Source of the DNA: Clostridia bacterium
GTDB lineage: Bacteria; Bacillota; Clostridia; Christensenellales; Borkfalkiaceae
Assembly: GCA_017624285.1 (NCBI GenBank)
Contig: JAGANI010000020.1
Span: forward strand, 1-33,213
Reading direction: 5' to 3'
DNA length: 33,213 nucleotides
Shown: positions 8,772 through 16,666 of the stretch, piece by piece
Layout: every line of letters starts with the position of its first letter
Numbering within the stretch: position 1 is the stretch's first letter
Position numbers and translations under genes: made by a program
The notes under the pieces: generated by a model
What the model saw: the letters and a program-made list of their open reading frames with translations, nothing else
The model's database searches: none
Told to the model about the DNA's origin: nothing

Positions 8772-9290
8772 ATGGCAAGAGAAAATAACAGAGCACCTCG
8801 TAGAGCCGAAGACGACGGTTTAGTAAAGAAACTTATCTGTGTAAACCGCGTAACTAAGGTTGTAAAAGGTGGTAGAAATATGAGATTTGCTGCTCTCGTT
8901 GTTATTGGCGACGGTGCAGGCAAAATTGGCTACGCAATGGGTAAGGCGAACGAAGTTCCCGAAGCAATCGAAAAGGCTACCCAAAGAGCAAAGAGAAGTA
9001 TGGTTAAAGTTTCCATCGTTGGTACGACTATTCCTCACGAAATCATCGGTAATTTCAACAGGGGTTCAATTCTTATGATGCCCGCTAGTGAAGGTACTGG
9101 TGTAATCGCTGGTGGTCCTGTACGTGCGGTAATGGAAGCAGTAGGTATCAAAAACATCAGAACCAAGTCTCACGGTTCAAACAACCCCATCAATATGGTT
9201 AAAGCAGCAGTAGAAGGTCTTAAAGGTTTAAGAACTATCGAAGAAGTTGCGGCTGTTCGTGGTAAGACTGTGGAAGAAATTAACGGTTAA
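8772..9290 (+). CDS. rpsE: 30S ribosomal protein S5
   Basis: S5 has 172 residues, with an N-terminal double-stranded-RNA-binding-like domain ([44 protein letters not shown]) and the C-terminal domain with [21 protein letters not shown]. It is an accuracy (ram) protein of the decoding site. The ribosome binding site is CGGAGAG. Confidence 0.98.
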   Translation: MARENNRAPRRAEDDGLVKKLICVNRVTKVVKGGRNMRFAALVVIGDGAGKIGYAMGKANEVPEAIEKATQRAKRSMVKVSIVGTTIPHEIIGNFNRGSILMMPASEGTGVIAGGPVRAVMEAVGIKNIRTKSHGSNNPINMVKAAVEGLKGLRTIEEVAAVRGKTVEEING

Positions 9291-9303
9291 GGAGAGATTT
9301 ATC

Positions 9304-9507
9304 ATGGCTAAAAAGAATGTAGAAGTTAAACAGATAAAAGTTACTCTCGTTAAAAGCACTATCGCTTGCACACCTAACCAAAAGAAGGTTGTTGCTTCGT
9401 TAGGTCTTAAAAAGATTCGTTCTTTCAAGGTTCATCCGGCAAACGATTGCATCTTAGGTATGATTGCAAAAGTAAGCCATATGGTTACTGTTGAAGAAGT
9501 AAAGTAA
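9304..9507 (+). CDS. rpmD: 50S ribosomal protein L30
   Basis: L30 has 67 residues, slightly above the usual 58-62 because of an N-terminal MAKKNVEV lead. The family pattern IKVTLVKSTIACTPNQKKVVASLGLKKIRS and a C-terminal KVSHMVTVEEV are present. The ATG at 9304 follows TAAGGAGAG. An upstream in-frame ATG at 9247 lies inside rpsE and is not used. Confidence 0.96.
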   Translation: MAKKNVEVKQIKVTLVKSTIACTPNQKKVVASLGLKKIRSFKVHPANDCILGMIAKVSHMVTVEEVK

Positions 9508-9531
9508 TCATCAATTAAAGGAGTAAATATT

Positions 9532-9978
9532 ATGAGAATAGATACTATACAGCCGGCAGTCGGCGCCGTTACTTCCTCTAAAAGACTTGGTAGAGGTATC
9601 GGTTCTGGCTTAGGCAAGACCTCCGGTAAAGGCCACAAAGGTCAATGGGCAAGAAGCGGTGGTGGCGTAAGGGTTGGTTTTGAAGGTGGTCAAATGCCTT
9701 TAACTAGACGTTTACCAAAACGTGGCTTCAATAACAATTTTAGAAAGGTTTATTCTATCGTTAACCTTACCGTTTTAAACGGTTTTGAAGCAGGTACGGT
9801 AGTAGATAAAGCTTTATTACTTGAAAAGGGCCTCATTAAAGAAATTAAAGACAATGCAGGCTTAAAGGTCCTCGGTAACGGTGAGATCAACGTTGCTATA
9901 ACCGTAAAAGCAGCTAAATTCTCTGCTTCTGCTAAAGAAGCTATTGAAAAAGCTGGCGGTAAAGTAGAAGTTGAATAA
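9532..9978 (+). CDS. rplO: 50S ribosomal protein L15
   Basis: L15 has 148 residues. The glycine-rich basic N-terminal arm ([22 protein letters not shown], residues 18-39) threads into 23S rRNA, and the [19 protein letters not shown] motif follows. The ribosome binding site is AAAGGAG. It lies 20 nt before secY. Confidence 0.97.
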   Translation: MRIDTIQPAVGAVTSSKRLGRGIGSGLGKTSGKGHKGQWARSGGGVRVGFEGGQMPLTRRLPKRGFNNNFRKVYSIVNLTVLNGFEAGTVVDKALLLEKGLIKEIKDNAGLKVLGNGEINVAITVKAAKFSASAKEAIEKAGGKVEVE

Positions 9979-9998
9979 TTCATCAACGGAGGGCGAAA

Positions 9999-11321
9999 AT
10001 GTTTCAAACGTTAATTAAAGCATTTAAAGTAAAGGAAATTAGAAACAAGATTTTAATAACTCTTGCTCTTTTATTCGTTTACAGATTAGGGTGCTATATT
10101 CCTGTTCCTGGTATGTCTATGATGAACGAGGTTATGCAGGAATACACTTATTTCCAAATTATGAGTGCGGTAACCGGTGGTGCTTTGACTTACGGTACGT
10201 TATTCGCTATGGGTATCGGCCCGTATATCAACGCGTCAATTATCGTTCAACTCTTAGCCTACGCTATCCCCAGTTTAGAAAGACTTTCTAAACAAGGTGA
10301 AGAAGGCAGAAAGAAAATTGCAAAAATCACGAGGTACGTTACCTTAGTTTTAGCAATTGCACAAGCAGTAGGTATTATTATCGGTGTAGGTATCCAAGGT
10401 GGTTACATTAACACCACGCAAATTTTTAACATCAATGGCGACAGTAAGTTCCTTAACTTCTTAAGTTATGCGTTCTTAGTATGCGTTTATACCGCAGGCG
10501 CTGCAATCACTATGTGGCTTGGCGAAAGAATCACCGATTACGGTGTATCTAACGGTATCTCTATGTTGATCTTTGCTGGTATTATTGCTACCGCAGGTAC
10601 TGCTATTACCGGTCAAATTTCTGGTATCGGCGTTGACAGCGTAAGCAACAAACTTGAAGTATGGCAATTAATCGGTTTCATTGTTATTGCTATCTTAGTA
10701 TTTGCTGCTATCGTTACAGTTGACAGCGCTGAAAGAAAAATCCCCGTTCAGTACGCTAAACAAGTAAAAGGCAGAAAGATGTATGGTGGCAGCTCGACAA
10801 ATATTCCGATTAAGGTAAATTCGTCCGGCGTTATGCCTCTTATCTTCGCTTTTGCAATCCTTTCCTTCCCTGAACTTATCATGAACATTTTCGGTTTAGG
10901 TGCAGGTAATGGTTTCTATGATTGGTGGACTAAATGGGTAGGTATGCAAAGCGTATTATATCAAGTACTTTTATGCTTACTTATCTTATTCTTCGCATAC
11001 TTCTATCAACAGATGCAGTTCAATCCGGACGACATCAGTAAAAGTATCCAACAAAACGGTGGTTTCATCCCTGGTATCAGACCTGGTAAACCTACCGCAG
11101 ACCATCTTAAAAAGATTTCAAACAGAATTACTTTATTCGGCGCAATTTATCTCGCACTCGTAGCATTAATTCCGTCGTTAATTCTTAACTGGGTAGCACC
11201 TCAATTAGGTGGTGCGTTCAGCGCAACGGGTCTTTTAATTACCGTATCCGTAGCACTTGAATTCAACCAAGCTTTGGAATCTCAAATCATGATGAAGAAC
11301 TATAAAGGTTTCTTAAAATAA
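9999..11321 (+). CDS. secY: Protein translocase subunit SecY
   Basis: SecY has 440 residues, with ten hydrophobic segments expected and visible. It forms the channel of the Sec translocon with SecE and SecG. Signatures are the N-terminal helix RNKILITLALLFVYRLGCYIPVPG, FAMGIGPYINASIIVQLL, the cytosolic loop VQYAKQVKGRKMYGG, and the conserved IPGIRPGKPT (here FIPGIRPGKPT). The ribosome binding site CGGAGGG follows rplO by a few bases. Location in the spc cluster is standard. Confidence 0.98.
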   Translation: MFQTLIKAFKVKEIRNKILITLALLFVYRLGCYIPVPGMSMMNEVMQEYTYFQIMSAVTGGALTYGTLFAMGIGPYINASIIVQLLAYAIPSLERLSKQGEEGRKKIAKITRYVTLVLAIAQAVGIIIGVGIQGGYINTTQIFNINGDSKFLNFLSYAFLVCVYTAGAAITMWLGERITDYGVSNGISMLIFAGIIATAGTAITGQISGIGVDSVSNKLEVWQLIGFIVIAILVFAAIVTVDSAERKIPVQYAKQVKGRKMYGGSSTNIPIKVNSSGVMPLIFAFAILSFPELIMNIFGLGAGNGFYDWWTKWVGMQSVLYQVLLCLLILFFAYFYQQMQFNPDDISKSIQQNGGFIPGIRPGKPTADHLKKISNRITLFGAIYLALVALIPSLILNWVAPQLGGAFSATGLLITVSVALEFNQALESQIMMKNYKGFLK

Positions 11322-11327
11322 ACTAAT

Positions 11328-11954
11328 ATGAACATTATACTGTTAGGGGCGCCTGGCTCCGGTAAGGGGACCCAGGCAACCCGTATAGCGGAAAAATATT
11401 CCCTTACACACATTTCCACGGGCGACATTTTTAGGGAAAATATTAAAAATCAAACTGGTTTAGGTATCATCGCTAAGACGTATATCGACGAAGGGCATCT
11501 CGTTCCGGATGATTTAACTATCCGTATGGTAGAAGAACGCCTTTCTCGTCCTGATTGCGCTAACGGCGTGTTGCTTGACGGTTTCCCAAGAACTATTTCA
11601 CAAGCAGAAGCTCTTGAAAAGTTCGCTAAGATTGATTACGTAATTAATCTTGAAGTTTCCGCGGACAGAATTGTAAAAAGAGTTATCGGCAGGCGCAGTT
11701 GTTTAGCATGTGGCGGTACTTTCCATATCGACTTTATTGGCGATACAAAAGTTTGCCCCACTTGCGGTAAAGAGCTTTATCACCGCGCGGACGATAATGA
11801 AGAGACGGTTACCGAAAGACTTGCCGTTTATAACGCGCAAACCAGACCGCTTGCAGATTTTTATCTCGGCAAAGGTTTACTCGTAAATATCGATGGTGAT
11901 AAGGATATCGAAGATATCTTCGGTGATATCGTCAAGGCAGTAGAAAATGATTAA
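11328..11954 (+). CDS. adk: Adenylate kinase
   Basis: This 208-residue enzyme catalyses ATP + AMP to 2 ADP. The P-loop GAPGSGKGTQ (residues 7-16), the AMP site STGDIFRE, DGFPRT, and a zinc-type lid (CLACGG...CPTCG) are visible. There is no convincing Shine-Dalgarno sequence in the six bases after secY, so translation is probably coupled to secY. The end overlaps map by 8 bases. Confidence 0.97.
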   Translation: MNIILLGAPGSGKGTQATRIAEKYSLTHISTGDIFRENIKNQTGLGIIAKTYIDEGHLVPDDLTIRMVEERLSRPDCANGVLLDGFPRTISQAEALEKFAKIDYVINLEVSADRIVKRVIGRRSCLACGGTFHIDFIGDTKVCPTCGKELYHRADDNEETVTERLAVYNAQTRPLADFYLGKGLLVNIDGDKDIEDIFGDIVKAVEND

Positions 11955-12693
11955 AATCAAAACTATGGCGGAAATCAACGCCATGAGAGACGCTTCAAAA
12001 ATCGTCAAAGACACACTCGACCTTATCGAATCAAAGATACAGGTTGGTATGACTACTAAGGAACTCGATACCATTGCCCACGATTACATAATTAGCGTGG
12101 GTGGGTATCCTGCTTGCCTTGGATACTACGGCTTTCCAGCATCAACGTGTATCTCTGTTGAAGAAATGGTCGTACACGGTATACCTTCTGATGACGTAGT
12201 AATAAAAGACGGGCAAATCGTTAGCGTGGATATCACCGCGTTGTATAACGGGTTTCACGGCGACGCAGCAAGGACGTTTATGGTGGGCAACGTTTCATCC
12301 GAAAAACGTAAACTTGTTGAAGTCACTAAAGAGTGTTTCTTCAAAGGCTTAGACGCAGTTGGTATAGGCGCGCCGATAGGCAATATTGGACACGCCATAC
12401 AAACCCATGCAGAAAGCAACGGGTTTTCCGTTGTAAGGGACTTTGTTGGACACGGTATCGGTGTAGATATGCACGAAGACCCAAATATCCCAAACTTTGG
12501 TCACAAAGGCACGGGTATCAGGCTTAAAGAGGGTATGGTAATTTGTATCGAACCTATGATAAACATGGGTACGCACAAGTTGGACTTTTTAAGCGACGGG
12601 TGGGGTGTGGTTACACGCGATAGATTGCCGTCAGCCCATTACGAAAACACGGTGGCAATCACCGAAGACGGTGTTGAAGTACTTACCCTTTAA
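11947..12693 (+). CDS. map: Methionine aminopeptidase, type I
   Basis: This 248-residue pita-bread metallopeptidase removes the initiator methionine. Metal ligands are visible in order: D in VSVDITALYNGFHGD, the following D of HGDAARTF, H in FVGHGIG, E in CIEPMI and E in AITEDG. Its start lies inside the last codons of adk. A 112-nt spacer with hairpins follows before infA. The KOW-domain gene often found between map and infA in Bacilli is absent. Confidence 0.97.
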   Translation: MIKIKTMAEINAMRDASKIVKDTLDLIESKIQVGMTTKELDTIAHDYIISVGGYPACLGYYGFPASTCISVEEMVVHGIPSDDVVIKDGQIVSVDITALYNGFHGDAARTFMVGNVSSEKRKLVEVTKECFFKGLDAVGIGAPIGNIGHAIQTHAESNGFSVVRDFVGHGIGVDMHEDPNIPNFGHKGTGIRLKEGMVICIEPMINMGTHKLDFLSDGWGVVTRDRLPSAHYENTVAITEDGVEVLTL

Positions 12694-12805
12694 TGGGGAA
12701 AACACGTAAAGCATATTAAAATCAGGTGGCGACGGAAGTTTTTCCGAGCAACCAACGCGAAAGGTTTTAATAAATCCTTTCCCAAATAAAAATGGAGGAC
12801 AGTTT
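12694..12805 (+). promoter_or_regulatory. Hairpin-bearing spacer between map and infA
   Basis: In 112 non-coding nt there are two perfect hairpins, CGGAA (12733-12737) with TTCCG (12742-12746), and GAAAGG (12759-12764) with CCTTTC (12776-12781). No U-tract follows the second, so it is not a typical terminator. The infA ribosome binding site (GGAGG) comes 12-13 bases later. Confidence 0.35.
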
Positions 12806-13027
12806 ATGTCAAAGGACGACGTAATAGAAGCCGAAGGCGTTATTCAAGAAGCGCTTCCAAATGCAGAATTCTTAGTAAAGCTTTCAAACGGATACGTAAT
12901 CAAGGCTTATATATCGGGTAAACTACGTATGAACTATATTAAGATTATCCCGGGCGACAGCGTAAAACTCGAAATGAGTCCGTACGACCTTACCAAAGGC
13001 AGAATAATCTGGCGTAGCAAAAACTAA
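12806..13027 (+). CDS. infA: Translation initiation factor IF-1
   Basis: IF-1 is 73 residues, an S1-type OB fold that occupies the 30S A site during initiation. The pattern [68 protein letters not shown] is diagnostic in its parts ([17 protein letters not shown]). The ribosome binding site is TGGAGG. Confidence 0.98.
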   Translation: MSKDDVIEAEGVIQEALPNAEFLVKLSNGYVIKAYISGKLRMNYIKIIPGDSVKLEMSPYDLTKGRIIWRSKN

Positions 13028-13059
13028 CGCATAAACTTAATTTTATAAGGAGAAACAAT

Positions 13060-13176
13060 ATGAAAGTCAGACCATCAGTTAAACCTATGTGCGATAAATG
13101 TAAAGTTATCAAAAGAAACGGCAAGGTTATGGTAATTTGTTCTAAAAACAAAAACCACAAACAAAGACAAGGTTAA
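13060..13176 (+). CDS. rpmJ: 50S ribosomal protein L36
   Basis: This 38-residue zinc-ribbon protein reads [19 protein letters not shown] with ligands C11, C14, C27 and H33. The family usually has 37 residues with the histidine at 32, so there is a one-residue insertion in SKNKNH. It completes the 50S near the L7/L12 stalk base. AAGGAG lies nine bases upstream. Confidence 0.96.
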   Translation: MKVRPSVKPMCDKCKVIKRNGKVMVICSKNKNHKQRQG

Positions 13177-13304
13177 TTAACTAATGCTTTAAGTTTTTCG
13201 TAAACTTAAAAACACTCTATCCGTGGATAAAAGCAAATTTTCCACAACGCTAAAGCCACGGTAGTTACTATAAAACAAACAAAATTATAACGGAGGAACA
13301 TTTA
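13177..13304 (+). promoter_or_regulatory. Structured leader between rpmJ and rpsM
   Basis: This 128-nt gap contains a perfect 9-bp hairpin, TTTAAGTTT (13188-13196) with AAACTTAAA (13202-13210). The segment CCGTGG (13221-13226) can pair with CCACGG (13256-13261) or, one base shifted, as GTGGA with TCCAC (13223-13227 with 13241-13245). The two pairings exclude each other. In Enterobacteria, S4 controls the alpha operon from the leader just before rpsM. This is the equivalent position and rpsD is downstream. Confidence 0.45.
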
Positions 13305-13682
13305 ATGGCACGTATAGCCGGTGTAGATTTACCTAACAACAAAAGGGTTGAAATAGGTATTACTTACATTTATGGTATTGGTTTAGCAACGTCTAAAAAG
13401 ATTCTTGCAGAAACTGGCGTTGATCCTGATACCAGAGTTAAAGATTTAACGGAAACCGATATCTCTAAATTAAGAGAATATATCGAACACAATTTAAGAG
13501 TCGAAGGTGATTTAAGAAGCGAAGTTAGCCTTAACATCAAAACCTTGATGGAAATCGGCTGCTATCGTGGGGTAAGACATAGAAAAGGTTTACCCGTACG
13601 CGGTCAAAGCTCCAAGAGAAACGCGAGAACTAGAAAAGGTCCTCGTCGTACAGTCGCTAAGAAGAAGACTGTTTCTAAATAA
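13305..13682 (+). CDS. rpsM: 30S ribosomal protein S13
   Basis: S13 has 125 residues. It opens [25 protein letters not shown] and ends with a basic tail, [22 protein letters not shown], that reaches P-site tRNA. It is the first gene of the alpha cluster, behind a 128-nt leader. The ribosome binding site is CGGAGG. Confidence 0.98.
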   Translation: MARIAGVDLPNNKRVEIGITYIYGIGLATSKKILAETGVDPDTRVKDLTETDISKLREYIEHNLRVEGDLRSEVSLNIKTLMEIGCYRGVRHRKGLPVRGQSSKRNARTRKGPRRTVAKKKTVSK

Positions 13683-13695
13683 TCGGAGGTAAATT

Positions 13696-14088
13696 ATGGC
13701 TGTAAAGAAAAAGATTATTAAAAAACGTAAAGATATTAAAAAGGTCGACAAAGGTCAAGTACACATTCAGTCGTCCTTTAACAACACTATTGTAACTATT
13801 ACCGATATGCAAGGTAACACCATTTCTTGGTGCAGTTCTGGTTGCTTAAGCTTAAAAGGCTCAAGAAAAGCTACCCCGTTTGCAGCGCAAATGGTAACTG
13901 AAACCGCAGCAAAAGCAGCAAAAGAACACGGCTTAAGAACTGTTGAAGTTTACGTTAAGGGTCCTGGTGCTGGTAGAGAATCTGCTATCAGAGCGCTCGC
14001 TAATTGCGAATTAGACGTTACCCTTATCGAAGACGTATCACCGATTCCGCACAATGGTTGCAGACCGCCCAAAAAGCGTAGAATTTAA
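13696..14088 (+). CDS. rpsK: 30S ribosomal protein S11
   Basis: S11 has 130 residues and forms the 30S platform with S6 and S18. It carries [29 protein letters not shown] and the invariant end [18 protein letters not shown]. The ribosome binding site is CGGAGG, 13 nt after rpsM. Confidence 0.98.
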   Translation: MAVKKKIIKKRKDIKKVDKGQVHIQSSFNNTIVTITDMQGNTISWCSSGCLSLKGSRKATPFAAQMVTETAAKAAKEHGLRTVEVYVKGPGAGRESAIRALANCELDVTLIEDVSPIPHNGCRPPKKRRI

Positions 14089-14102
14089 CGGAGGAACGAT
14101 AA

Positions 14103-14726
14103 ATGGCTAAATATACAGAATCTAAATGTCGCTTATGCAGACGTGAAGGTCAAAAGTTATTCTTAAAAGGCGAAAGATGCTTTAAAGCTACTTGCGCATT
14201 TGAAAAGAGACCCGTTGCTCCTGGTCAGCACGGTGCAGACAGAAAGAAAATTTCCGAATACGGCTTACAACTTCGTGAAAAACAGAAGGTTAAGAGAATT
14301 TACGGCGTACTCGAAGGTCAGTTCAGAAAATATTACGAACAAGCTGACCGTCAAAAGGGTATCACCGGTGATAACATGCTTTCTTTACTTGAAAGAAGAC
14401 TTGATAACGTTATCTACAGGATGGGTATCGGTTCTTCAAGAAGTCAAGCAAGACAACTTGTTACGCACGGTCATTTTACCGTAAATGGTAAAAAGGTTAA
14501 CATCGCATCTTACATCGTTAAGGCTGGCGACGTTATCGCTGTTAAGGAAAGCAAACAGGACAACAAGTACTTTACCGAAATCAAACAGATGAAGGTTGGC
14601 GCTATGCCCAAATGGCTTGAATTCAATCCTGAAACTTTATCCGGTAAGATCATCTGCTTACCTGAAAGAGCAGACGTAGATGCACAAATTAAGGAAAACT
14701 TAATCGTCGAATTATATTCGAAATAA
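14103..14726 (+). CDS. rpsD: 30S ribosomal protein S4, zinc-binding form
   Basis: S4 has 207 residues. A zinc knuckle is present at C9-x2-C12...C26...C31, then the S4 RNA-binding domain ([38 protein letters not shown]). It nucleates 30S assembly. Its place between rpsK and rpoA is the ancestral order, unlike Bacillus, where rpsD lies alone. A 152-nt structured spacer follows. Confidence 0.98.
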   Translation: MAKYTESKCRLCRREGQKLFLKGERCFKATCAFEKRPVAPGQHGADRKKISEYGLQLREKQKVKRIYGVLEGQFRKYYEQADRQKGITGDNMLSLLERRLDNVIYRMGIGSSRSQARQLVTHGHFTVNGKKVNIASYIVKAGDVIAVKESKQDNKYFTEIKQMKVGAMPKWLEFNPETLSGKIICLPERADVDAQIKENLIVELYSK

Positions 14727-14878
14727 TATTTTATTTGGCTTATTGCGTTATATCGCAAACAAATATTATTCATATTTGATGGGAAATCGGGAGGGGAAAC
14801 CCTACGGCTCCACACCATGGGAAAGAATTCTCTCGGTTTTCTATATCAAAACTATTTATCAAGGAGGATTTTTTCATT
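14727..14878 (+). promoter_or_regulatory. Structured spacer between rpsD and rpoA
   Basis: This is 152 non-coding nt. The first half folds around TTGCG (14743-14747) with CGCAA (14754-14758), flanked by ATTTG (14733-14737) with CAAAT (14760-14764) and an outer AT-rich stem. The second half is GC-richer. GGAG (14790-14793) pairs with CTCC (14808-14811) around GGG-AAA-CCC (14794-14802), and ATGGGAAA occurs twice (14779 and 14817). A strong AAGGAGG (14861-14867) precedes rpoA. It looks like a regulatory RNA element, with no clear terminator or promoter. Confidence 0.45.
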
Positions 14879-15829
14879 ATGATGGAAATTGAAATGCCCA
14901 AAATAGCTGTGGAAGAAAATGAAGAAAAAAGTTATGCCAAAATAGTTGTTGAACCTTTAGAAAAAGGCTTCGGTCTTACTCTCGGCAACGCTTTAAGAAG
15001 GATTTTATTATCGGCTCTCCCCGGTGCCGCTATCCAGAACATTAAGTTCGCTGACGGCGTCGTTAAGCACGAATTCCAATCCGTACCTGGTATTAAAGAA
15101 GACGTAACCGATATTGTTCTTAACCTTAAACTTGTTAACGTTAAGACTGCATCGTTAGATCAAGACTTCAAAAAGACTGTTAGACTTTATAAAGAAGGTC
15201 CTGCAGTAGTTACCGCTAAGGATATCGAAATGGATGCCGAAATTGAAGTCCTCAATCCCGATTTATATATTTGCACCGTAGCAGAAGGCGCTAAACTTGA
15301 TTTAGAACTCATCATTGGTCGTGGTAGAGGCTACAAGGATGCTAAATATAATAAAACGGACGTAATAGACAGTATCGCTATCGACAGCATCTACACTCCC
15401 GTTAAGAAGGTAAGCTACAATGTTGAAAACTCCCGTGTAGGCGAATCCGTTGATTACGACAAACTTATTTTAGAAGTTTGGACAAACGGCGCTTTCAGCG
15501 GCAGGGACATCGTTTCGTTAGCAGCAAAAATCATGGAAGAACATATCAGAATGTTCGTTGATTTATCTGAAGTCGGCAACATCGGTATCTTAGTACCGCC
15601 GGAAGAAGATAAAAAGACCAAGATTTTAGAAATGGCTATCGAAGATTTAGATTTAACAGTAAGATCTTACCACTGCTTAAAGAGAGCAAATATTCACACT
15701 GTCGACGATTTAATCAAAAAGACAGAAGACGATATGCTTAAAGTTAGAAACTTGGGTAAAAAATCGTTACTCGAAGTTATCGCTAAACTCGAAAGTTTAG
15801 GCTTAAGCTTAAAGGACAAGGAGGATTAA
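14879..15829 (+). CDS. rpoA: DNA-directed RNA polymerase subunit alpha
   Basis: Alpha has 316 residues. The N-terminal dimerisation domain (1 to about 230) contains [23 protein letters not shown], and the C-terminal DNA-binding domain (about 245-316) contains the helix-hairpin-helix region ([44 protein letters not shown] in parts). The ATG at 14879 is favoured over 14882 by spacing to AAGGAGG. The stop is four bases before rplQ. Confidence 0.98.
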   Translation: MMEIEMPKIAVEENEEKSYAKIVVEPLEKGFGLTLGNALRRILLSALPGAAIQNIKFADGVVKHEFQSVPGIKEDVTDIVLNLKLVNVKTASLDQDFKKTVRLYKEGPAVVTAKDIEMDAEIEVLNPDLYICTVAEGAKLDLELIIGRGRGYKDAKYNKTDVIDSIAIDSIYTPVKKVSYNVENSRVGESVDYDKLILEVWTNGAFSGRDIVSLAAKIMEEHIRMFVDLSEVGNIGILVPPEEDKKTKILEMAIEDLDLTVRSYHCLKRANIHTVDDLIKKTEDDMLKVRNLGKKSLLEVIAKLESLGLSLKDKED

Positions 15830-15833
15830 TAAT

Positions 15834-16340
15834 ATGCCAAGAAAGTTAGGCGTTAAAACCGCACATAGAAAATCTATGCTCCGCAATCTTGCTTCCGATT
15901 TACTTTGGAACGGCAGAATTGAAACCACCGTTACCAGAGCAAAAGAAACCCGTTCTTATACCGAAAAACTTATCACGTTAGCAATTAACACTTACACTGA
16001 TAACGTTGAAATTAAAAAGACTGAAGTTAACGAAAAGGGTAAAGAAGTTAACGTTACTATCGTTAAAGACGGCCCCAAGAAGTTAGCTGCAAGAAGAAAG
16101 TTAATGAGTTCTTTATTCGATTTACAAGAACAAAGAGCATTTAAGGAAAGCAAGGCTGATTTTAAAGCAAGAACTAAGGATATCAAACACCCGCTTATCG
16201 AAAAACTCTTCAACGAAATTGCTCCTAAATACGCAGCAAGAAAAGAAGAACTCGGTCAAGGTGGTGGCTATACCAGAATCTTAAAATGCGGTCCAAGAAA
16301 GGGCGACGCTGCTGAAGTAGCAATCATCGAACTTATCTAA
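15834..16340 (+). CDS. rplQ: 50S ribosomal protein L17 with internal insertion
   Basis: L17 begins [23 protein letters not shown] and ends [25 protein letters not shown], both diagnostic. At 168 residues it is longer than the usual 115-130. The surplus is an insertion at about residues 52-82, a charged hairpin-like stretch between LITLA and LAARRKL, and a smaller one near 105-117. The ribosome binding site lies in the end of rpoA (AAGGAGG). It is the last gene of the operon. Confidence 0.96.
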   Translation: MPRKLGVKTAHRKSMLRNLASDLLWNGRIETTVTRAKETRSYTEKLITLAINTYTDNVEIKKTEVNEKGKEVNVTIVKDGPKKLAARRKLMSSLFDLQEQRAFKESKADFKARTKDIKHPLIEKLFNEIAPKYAARKEELGQGGGYTRILKCGPRKGDAAEVAIIELI

Positions 16341-16354
16341 TTATTTTAATAAAT

Positions 16355-16383
16355 AAAAGGTCATCTTTGATGACCTTTTTTTA
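16355..16383 (+). terminator. Terminator of the ribosomal operon (first)
   Basis: GGTCATC (16359-16365) pairs with GATGACC (16369-16375) around TTT. The stem is extended by A-T pairs and followed by a run of T. It lies 15 nt after rplQ. Confidence 0.93.
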
Positions 16384-16440
16384 TTTATAACCGTTATATT
16401 TGCATATTTTATTGAAACATAATTTTAAGTTTTTTTGCAT

Positions 16441-16477
16441 AAAAACAGCCCCCGTTCGGGGGCTTGTTTGTTTTTTA
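16441..16477 (+). terminator. Second tandem terminator, possibly bidirectional
   Basis: GCCCCC (16448-16453) pairs with GGGGGC (16458-16463) around GTTC, followed by TTGTTTGTTTTTT. The reverse strand is also followed by T-rich sequence. No gene lies between this and the first terminator. The remainder of the 326-nt gap (to 16666) holds an imperfect palindrome, ACAATA (16577-16582) / TATTGT (16588-16593), and a possible -35 TTGTCA at 16595, with no well-spaced -10. Confidence 0.85.
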
Positions 16478-16666
16478 CGTGCAAGTTGCTTGGCAAGAAG
16501 TCGCAAGCATAACAAATATTAAAGTTAAGCATATAAAAAGTTTTTTCGCAACCTAACTTCTATATACAATTATTTTACAATAAAAAATATTGTTTTGTCA
16601 ATAGGGCGGTGGATTTTACGTAATATAACAGGGTAAAAGCACATATATTTACATAAAGGTGATTAT

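Noticed and set aside
9247-9303. Upstream ATG start for rpmD inside rpsE
   Set aside because: The extra 19 residues match no L30, and TAAGGAGAG sits just before the ATG at 9304.
16595-16626. TTGTCA...TAATAT as the feoB promoter
   Set aside because: The spacing of 20 nt is too long for confidence and no better-spaced -10 exists.
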